The position numbers were made by a program, and so were the translations under genes. From assembly GCF_032884065.1 (NCBI RefSeq), contig NC_088864.1, forward strand, positions 23,761,486 through 23,825,485: a stretch of DNA of 64,000 nt. The letters run 5' to 3'. Within the stretch, counting starts at the first letter, position 1. Every line of letters starts with the position of its first letter. Under the pieces are notes generated by a model. That model saw only the letters and a program-made list of their open reading frames with translations. It searched no databases and was not told where the DNA came from. Origin of the DNA: Artemia franciscana. Lineage: Eukaryota > Arthropoda > Branchiopoda > Anostraca > Artemiidae. Shown here piece by piece: positions 56,937 to 64,000 of the stretch.

Positions 56937-57749
56937 CTAAAAAATACGAAACACAAACTTACTTGATCAACAAAAATAAATACACTTGCTTTGCGTAATG
57001 CAACTTCATGGCAATAATATTTATATTCTTGTATCATCGATAAATCTTAGTCTTTCCATGTTACTCTTTTGATTTGAGAGCAAAATGGTTTTAAAAGCCT
57101 AACCCCGTATTCAATGTAGCTTATATTAATTAATTGGAATTACCTATTGAATAAGCGCAATGCTCTATTCATTGCTCTATTTTATGCTCTATTCAACGTT
57201 GTTTAGGCAGCAAAATTAATTTACACGAATAATTTGAAAATCGAAAAAAATGGTCAAATCTAGCGGCTTAACTTTCCCTCTCTATACGTCTACACTGTTC
57301 ATATTGTACCGAAAATTACAGTTAAAATGAAAAAAAAATATTAAGAGTTAAAAATCTTGCTGCTCTACAACACCGTCCTTTTACGAAAGGTTCTAATAGG
57401 AAAAATTTTAATTTATACCAATACTTGTTCTTTTTTTCCTGTTTGTTTGGACTGTTATGGAGACGCTTTCTTATAACCTCATCACCGGAATCGAAGTCCT
57501 GGAATTTATTCTAATAGATAAATACATCAAGAATTTTCTATCTATAAAGGGTGCAAAGATAGCTTATTAAGTTCTAACACGCAATCAGCAAATAATTATT
57601 TTAAAAGGTTTCAGTAAGTACTTTTGAACTCAATTCAAAGTAATCGCAATTGCCTGCTGAACGCCAAAATTGATGCGTTAATCCACATCAGAAACGGATT
57701 TATAACAATACAGAAACTTTCGAATCTTTGCGAATCATGAGTAGCTGTA

Positions 57750-59497
57750 TCAAACAGTTCGTGGTAACGAACTGTAGTAAGGAGCGACCCGGCTCAATAG
57801 TAACCAAAACTCTAAAAAATTGAATTTTGATATCAATAGCTACATCAAAAGAATCGCATTTAATGCTGATTTTAAATATATAAGTTTCATCAAGTTTAGT
57901 CTTACCCATCAAAAGTTACGAGCCTGAGAAAATTTGCCTTATTTCAGAAAATAGGGGGAAACACCCCCTAAAAGTTGTAGGATCTTAACGAAAATGACAC
58001 CATCAGATTCAGCGTATTAGAGAACCCTACTGTAGAAGTTTCAAGCTCCTATCTACAAAAATGTGGAATTCTGTATTTTTTGCCAGAAGACAAATCACGG
58101 GTGCGTGTTTATTTGTTTGTTTTTTTTTGCTTTTTTTCTTTTTCCCAGGGGTCATCGTATCGACCAAGTGGTCCTAGAATGTCGCAAGAGGGCTTGTTCT
58201 AACGGAAATGAAAAGTTCTAGTGCCCTTTTTAAGTGAACAAAAAAATTGGAGGGCATCTAGGCCCCCTCCCACGCTCATTTTTTCCCAAAGTCAACGGAT
58301 CAAAATTTTGAGATAGCCATTTTGTTCAACATAGTCGAAAACCATAAGAACTATGTCTTTGGGATGACTTACTCCCTCACAATCCCTGGGGGAGGGGCTG
58401 CAAGTTACAAACTTTGACCAGTGTTTAGATATAGTAATGGTTATTGGGAAGTGTACAGACGTTTTCAGGGGGATTTTATTTTTTTCGGGGTGGGGCTGAG
58501 GGGAGGGGGCTATGTTGGAGGATCTTTCCTTGGAGGAATCTGTCATGGGGGAAGAAAAATTCAATGAAAAGGACGCAGGATTTTCTAGCATTACTATAAG
58601 AAAACAATGAAAAATAAACATGAAAACGTTTTTTCAAATGAAAGGAAGGAGTAGCATTGAAACTTAAAACGAATAGAGATTATTATGCATATGAGGGGTT
58701 CTTAAAAATACTTTAGCATAAAGAGCGAGGTATTTAGGAGGAGATAAATACCTCGCTCTTTATGCTAATGTATTTTTAGTAATTTCAACTATTTATTCTA
58801 CGGCCTTTCTGATTCAGGGGTCATTCTTAAAGAATTGGGACAAAACTTACGATTTAGTATAAAGAGCGAAGTATTAACGAGGGTACAAACCCCCTCGTAT
58901 ACATAACAAAAATACAAGATTATGAAAGTTTGTTACGTAAGTTAATTCTTAAGTTACGTATATTTTTTACTAATAAAAACGTTCGTTAAAAATTAAAAGT
59001 TCTAGTTGCCTCTTTAAGTAACCGAAAAATTGGAGGGCAACTAGGCCTCCTTCTCCACCCCTTATTTCTCAAAATTGTCTGATCAAAACTAAGAGAAAGC
59101 CATTTAGCCAAAAAAAGAATTAATATACAAATTTCAATTTAATAATTTATGTGCGGAGAGCCAAAACCAAACATGCATTAATTCAAACGTTCAGAAATTA
59201 AATAAAAAAACTAATTTTTTTAGCTGAAAGTAAGGAGCGACATTAAAACTTAAAACGAACAGAAATTACTCCGTATATGAAATGGGTTGTCCCCTCCGCA
59301 ATCCCTCGCTCTTTACGCTAAAGTTTTACTCTTTGCCACAATTCTACTTTTTAAAACAATTAAAAGCTTTAGCGTAAAGAGCGAGGGATTGCGGAGGGGA
59401 CAACCCATTTCATATACGGAGTAATTTCTGTTCGTTTTAAGTTTTAATGTCGCTCCTTAGTTTCAGCTAAAAAAAATTAGTTTTTTTTTTTATTTAA
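57750..59497 (+). mobile_element. Family A palindromic element, copy A3 (in the TNPO3 region)
   Basis: The left end is A|TCAAACAGTTCG at 57750; the right end is TTTAA|T at 59497. It is collinear with A1 and A2, with the right-end hairpin at 59197-59498 and the inner inverted repeat near 58700-58775. If the TNPO3-like gene continues to the right, this copy lies in one of its introns. Confidence 0.85.
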
Positions 59498-59498
59498 T
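59197..59498. repeat. Terminal long hairpin of A3
   Basis: Arms of about 125 nt. Both read TTACTCCG with GGGTTGTCCCC and AGCTGAAA, a combination different from A1 and A2. One visible mismatch is in the right-arm CCTTAG. Confidence 0.9.
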
Positions 59499-61352
59499 AT
59501 GTGTTAAAATCCAAGAAAACATAACTTGGAGCATGATCCGTGAGAGTATTTTTCCATTTTTGTCGGCAACGAGAATACAGTTGAAACAATATTTTTATTT
59601 TTTATAGTAACAGAGATAAGGCAACCACACCTTCCAGCAAAAACGGTAATTTGTCCAAGTGAAACAAAAGATAAACCAGAGTTTTTATGTAAGAAGTTTT
59701 TAGCTTTAAGCTGAGGGGGTGGTTTTGCCCACAAAATTATTTGAACATGTTACCCATTAAATTGCTACGTGCAAATTTTGATTGAATCAATGACGATTTT
59801 GCTCAGAATACTTTATCTATACGGGAAAATCATTTCTGAGACCACAATGGCTCATCATGACAAAGCGGTAAAAAACCGCAAGGAAAAGAGAAACGAGGAT
59901 AAAAACAGCCAGTGAAAAAAACAAAACGAAAAAAAAAAACGCAGATTACAATGCAAATATTACGGTCAATTAGTTCTGTGTTTGTTTTAAGGTTTGGTTT
60001 TTCATATTATCTTGGAACTTTTTGTCGGAATTTTTTTTTTATTAGTTTGCACTGAGGACGGTCAAGCGGAGGCCAACCGAAATATTTGCATTTTAATCTG
60101 TATTTTATAACTGGTTGTTTTTATCTTTATCCCCTCACTTCTTTACGGTTTTATCGTTTTGTAATTTATGGGCGAAGGATCTAATGACTAACCCCGCAGT
60201 AGCATTTTTTTTTACTAATCAATATCTGGCATTAAGCTTATGGGCATAAGTTTCCTTTCCTAAATTTTGTAAGAGAATAAGGAACTGCATAAGTTATCCT
60301 TACAGAATACCTTTACAGACCTTTACACACCTTTACAATACCTTTAGAGAATACCTTACAGAGAAGCAAATGCTTTTCAGAATGCCTTCGTTGCTATTTT
60401 AGTTGTTATGATCAACTGTCAGTTGTTATGAACTGCCTGGATTTTAAGATCGACGGCGATTATTCCTTTATCTACAGCTTTGCTTGCTTGTTTTTTTTTT
60501 ATACCAAGAAATGCACCATAAAAAGCCAGATGCCAGTGGGGAAGGGAATTCCTTTGTCTACATCCCATTTAAAACTTGGTCAGAATTACGGTACGTTTGA
60601 ACACACCAAGACTTCTTTTCTGATAGGCCGAGTTATCTATTCAAAGCGTTTCACGAGACGTAAATGACACATAGGTTATGACGACTGATACTTAACCAAT
60701 GAATGGTAGTAATCAGACAAGTTACATAGGCTAACCCCAGAAAGTGCATAAACGATAATAAGTTAAGTCATATGCAAATAAACAATTTAATCATTTCAAA
60801 ACTGAAAAGCAATTGAATGCATATATACAGAGAACAAAAAGAGCAATGATAGTTGAACTTGGGATACCTTCAGGAAAGGCAGTATCCAAAAGGGATGGGA
60901 ATTCACGGTTTGAAGGCCTATCCTGATTTTTTGTCCGACTCGTAAAGAGGTAACAAAAATACATATCAACAATTTTTTCATTCATCTTTTAAAGTTTTTT
61001 TGCAACCCCCCCAAACAAAAATCCTGGATACACCCTTGCCTTCAGGGATCTTTAGACAAGATGCATTCACATTGGAGTATACAAGACCATCATTGTTACT
61101 CGCCTAATTTTCCACAACCATTTCAGTAAAAAGATGTCCGAATACGTTTTTGCTGTTATCTCTTACATATTACATCCAAGGAAGCCGGGGTCAGCAGTAG
61201 TGACGACCCAACCTGTTCCAGCAGCCCCATAGGGAGTAGAGTATTGCAGCTACTAGTCCTTCACGACGTTATTACGTGAATCTGGGTTCTACACAATACT
61301 ATAGAGCACCTGTAACGGTATAATATATCTGTATGTTACGCAATAGAGAGTG
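59498..61352. other. Stretch right of family-A copy A3
   Basis: No supported exon on either strand. Short open frames (for example 60428-60667 plus) have no recognisable domain. If the TNPO3-like gene continues, this is intronic. Confidence 0.35.
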
Positions 61353-61740
61353 TTTTCTTCAAAACGTTTTTCTTCGAGATGTTTTGCGAAATTTTTCTTC
61401 AAGACGTTTTTAAAGGAATTTATCTTCAAGACGTTTAGACATTTCAAGACGGTTTTAAGATATTTTTCTTCAACACATTTTTCTTGAAGATTTCTTTGTT
61501 GCGTAATAGGGAATGTTTACCTATGTTAAGGATGGCGCATTCTCGCATAACTTGTTTCTTAAGGCCACGTGGGGAACCCCCGCTTATAATTGAGAAAGAC
61601 ACAAACGTGGGGTATTGCGTAAAGAAGATGCGCACGTGGATGTTACGTAATACTTTAAGAGATTTTTTTAATTCAGGATATCATTTTTCTTTCAAGGCGT
61701 TTTTCTTCAAGATTTTAATTTCATTCAAGACAATTTTTCT
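61353..61740. repeat. Degenerate short tandem repeats (TTTTTCTTCAAGACG)
   Basis: The unit TTTTTCTTCAAGACG and variants (TCTTCAAAACG, TCTTCGAGATG, TCTTCAACACA) occur about ten times in 61353-61500 and again at 61690-61740, with an unrelated stretch between. It looks like a decayed minisatellite or an element rich in subterminal motifs. Confidence 0.55.
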
Positions 61741-62079
61741 CAGGGGACCTTTATATTCCAAAGATTTATGTCTGCATTAGGATTCGAAAGAGATTTCCCC
61801 TCACCGGAATGGATCACTAGACAGCTGGACCAAAAAATCAATTGATGTTATTTTGATTCAGGAAATAAATTCTACAAAAAAACCTATTCTCTGCATGGAG
61901 AATTCCCTGAACACTTTCTAGAACAATTAAATGGATTACGTGTCTGTTATGTCTGGAATAATTGACATGCGGGAGAGAAATCAATTGCTAGAAATTCATT
62001 ACATTTGACGCACACTCGATTGTTAAGTCATACTTTAGAGGGTATTATCAGATAATATTGGGAGGTGTTCTTAGACCAT

Positions 62080-64000
62080 TTTTTAGGAATAGAGTCTTTT
62101 ACTCTATTAGAACTTGAATGCACTATTAGAAGTGAAATAAAAGCAAGATTTTCATAATGGCTAGAATATGGTACACTTTCATATAAGATCACAATTCTAC
62201 TTTTTTGTCTTCACTATACATAATCTTATATGTATATAAGAGACAATCTTGAACTGACATACCTATATACATAAGATATAAGATTCTTAAATTGCATAAG
62301 TGAAATATATTGAAGTTTTATCCTGGAACAAGAAATCTAAAGAATGAAGGCTTTTTTGTACATAAAAGTTCTAAAAAAAAACAATTTACAAGCATTAATA
62401 AAGCACTTTCTTGTTAGGATACTAAAATTTATATTATACAGGTAGGAGGGAGATATTTTAAACTGGAAAATCGTTCAATCGAGGATTATCAACATAAATG
62501 CTGGAAAATTCGCCATAAGTATATCCACAAAATCAAAAATACAATACTGCATGAAAGATATTACTTTTAACCAATAAATCCATATAATAATCATAACAAA
62601 TAACCCTCTGGCAAGCATTATCACACATATGGCATTTTAGAGCATTTTCTTGCAAACATATCTGTTGAGACTAGAATCGATCGTTTAAACTTAATAAGAA
62701 ATCCCCAATAGCGTTTTTTCTGGTTTTTCATGGCAATTGAGGCCAGCGTGGCACATTGTTCCAGTCTGATGACACCACCTGGCACAAACTATCACATCTA
62801 AGAGTTTTTCAACTTTTCTGAAAAAAGGTTTTCAACTTTCCCAAGCCCTCTGGTGAAATACCATGTCAGTTTACACATCCGTCAACCTGTTTTAACAACT
62901 AGAAAAACAATATGAATTATATGGGAATTTCATGCAAACTCGCACCATTATTTAAAGATTCAACGTTTTTCTTACATGCTAGTAGGTTAGGTTAAGTTAA
63001 CCTAATCTAAACATGATAGGTTAGGTTACCTACAATTATGTAAGAAAAAAGCCGAATCCTTAAAAATAGTGCGAGTTTGTATGAAATAACAACCACACTG
63101 TTTTTCTAGCAGTTAAAACAAGTCGACATGAGGAACCCAGGGCGCGACACTTTGGTTGCAGGTACCTGGGTTAGTTTTGTGGCCAAAAACTATTTTCCTA
63201 TGTTTCCGACAAGCTTAGATACTTCTCTTTACCTGGGTAAGAAGGGTCTATCATTCAAAATGAATCGAGTTTATTGGTTTGACTATCGAATTTTCGAAGG
63301 CTTTCCCCTTTTCCTGGGGTTTGAAGGATCTACTGTTAAAAAAATCAACTTTAATGGTTTCACTATAAAATTTTAAAGACTTTCCATTTTTCCTGTGTAT
63401 ATTGTTCAAAAGAAATCAACTTGAAGGAATTGACTATCAAATTTCGAAGACTATCCACTTTTTCTGAACACATTAGATCAATTCTAGCGTAAACCGATAT
63501 TTTAGTAGAAAAATTCCCGAAAAACGCCATGTCTGATAATGCTTACCAGAGGGTGCCATGTGCAAGCTAATGAGTGTCACAGGCTAAGAATTGCTAAAAA
63601 TAATGCCAAGAAAAAAAGAACAAAATATAGAATAAAGTCACGTCATATGCCCCCTTGAAGTTACCTCCAATAACTCATCCCCTCCCCTCAACAGATCTAG
63701 ATTTATTGGTTAAAAGTAATGGTTCTCATGCAGTATTATACTTTTGACATAAGGACATACTTACGTAAAATTTTTTAGCATTTATGTTAATAACCCTTGA
63801 TAGAACGATTTCTTAGTTGAAAATATCTCCCTCCTGCCTGTAAAATATTGAATTCAGTGTCTTAAGAATAAACTGTTTTAATAACATTTGTAAAATTGTT
63901 TTTATTGATAAAACTTGTAGCCACAAAAAAACCTTCTTTTTTTAGATTTCTAGTTCCAGGATAAAACTTCAATATATTTCACTGATGCAATTTAGGCATC
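62080..64000. repeat. Giant imperfect palindrome (family C), running off the window
   Basis: The left arm (about 62285-62950) pairs with the right arm (about 63050-64000), centre near 63003. Examples: TGAAATATATTGAAGTTTTA at about 62303 against its complement near 63980, AACATAAATGCT near 62500 against 63780, and CCTCTGG-AAGCATTATCA near 62607 against 63553. Near the centre, TTTTAACAACTAGAAAAACA (62887) pairs with 63119 and GTTAGGTT blocks flank the middle. The arms differ in length because the right arm holds extra ~75-bp repeats. 62080-62260 matches 23900-24110 inverted. The right end is cut by the window. Confidence 0.7.
63240..63470. repeat. Three imperfect ~75-bp tandem repeats
   Basis: Units contain ATTGGTTTGACTATCGAATT, AATGGTTTCACTATAAAATT and GGAATTGACTATCAAATTTC, each followed by GAAGGCTTTCC or a variant such as AAGACTTTCC. 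They lie in the right arm of the palindrome and have no counterpart in the left arm. Confidence 0.65.

Noticed and set aside
57400-57480. Short minus-strand exon-like piece (FQDFDSGDEVIRKRLHN)
   Set aside because: Only about 30 codons, does not match any part of transportin-3 that I recall, and has no convincing partner exon.
1-64000. CRISPR arrays, bacterial operons, rRNA genes
   Set aside because: No regularly spaced repeats with unique spacers, no polycistronic coding, no rRNA-like sequence.

Overview
This is a window of AT-rich animal nuclear DNA. Evidence for an animal genome: small exons with GT/AG introns, two recognisable animal host genes, and dense interspersed repeats (Helitrons, hAT-like MITEs, palindromic elements, LINE and SINE remnants). 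Nothing bacterial is present: no operons, no ribosome-binding sites, no CRISPR. The repeat style and a KRBA2-type integrase suggest an arthropod, with a branchiopod crustacean such as Artemia as my best guess. That species guess is inference from general familiarity and is not proven by the sequence.

Host genes. (1) A prothymosin/parathymosin-like gene on the minus strand has coding exons at 13634-13557, 10520-10373 and 8919-8873. They join in frame to a 90-residue, extremely acidic nuclear protein with a KKQK motif. A 46-nt exon-like block (11377-11332) in its first intron would shift the frame. (2) The last three coding exons of a transportin-3 (TNPO3, SR-protein import receptor) homologue lie on the minus strand at 56936-56751, 55181-55069 and 49833-49773. 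They encode about 119 C-terminal residues; the rest of the gene is not seen and probably lies to the right, beyond 64000. (3) An unbroken 419-codon KRBA2/SCAND3-like integrase frame lies on the plus strand at 30065-31324. A few exon-like frames (2803-3036, 11827-12103, 52251-52457, 53504-53737) are listed at low confidence.

Mobile elements dominate. Family A (about 1.7 kb) has three plus copies (5783-7501, 25566-27318, 57750-59497), two full minus copies (19736-21333, 27528-29242) and several decayed pieces. Its copies start A|TC with a 20-nt palindrome, and most end in a ~300-nt hairpin with TTAA|T. Family B (4481-4915, 21610-22775, 33333-34202) also carries palindromes at its ends. A Helitron (39994-43105) has lost the middle of its Rep/helicase gene and carries its helicase C-terminus twice in tandem. 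A second Helitron 3' end lies at 1020-1127. hAT-like MITEs sit at 1810-2400, 3311-3496, 14806-14969, 35932-36314 (interrupted by another at 36047-36261) and 37886-38020. A decayed non-LTR retrotransposon RT lies at 46520-47210, and a giant imperfect palindrome fills 62280-64000.

The strongest 'second look' signals are: (a) in four family-A copies the two arms of the terminal hairpin share copy-private substitutions, so the arms stay alike within a copy while differing between copies; (b) a natural empty-site/filled-site pair proves one MITE inserted into another with an 8-bp target duplication; (c) the Helitron's tandem helicase ends and stacked 3' termini; (d) a possible frame-breaking alternative exon in the prothymosin-like gene.
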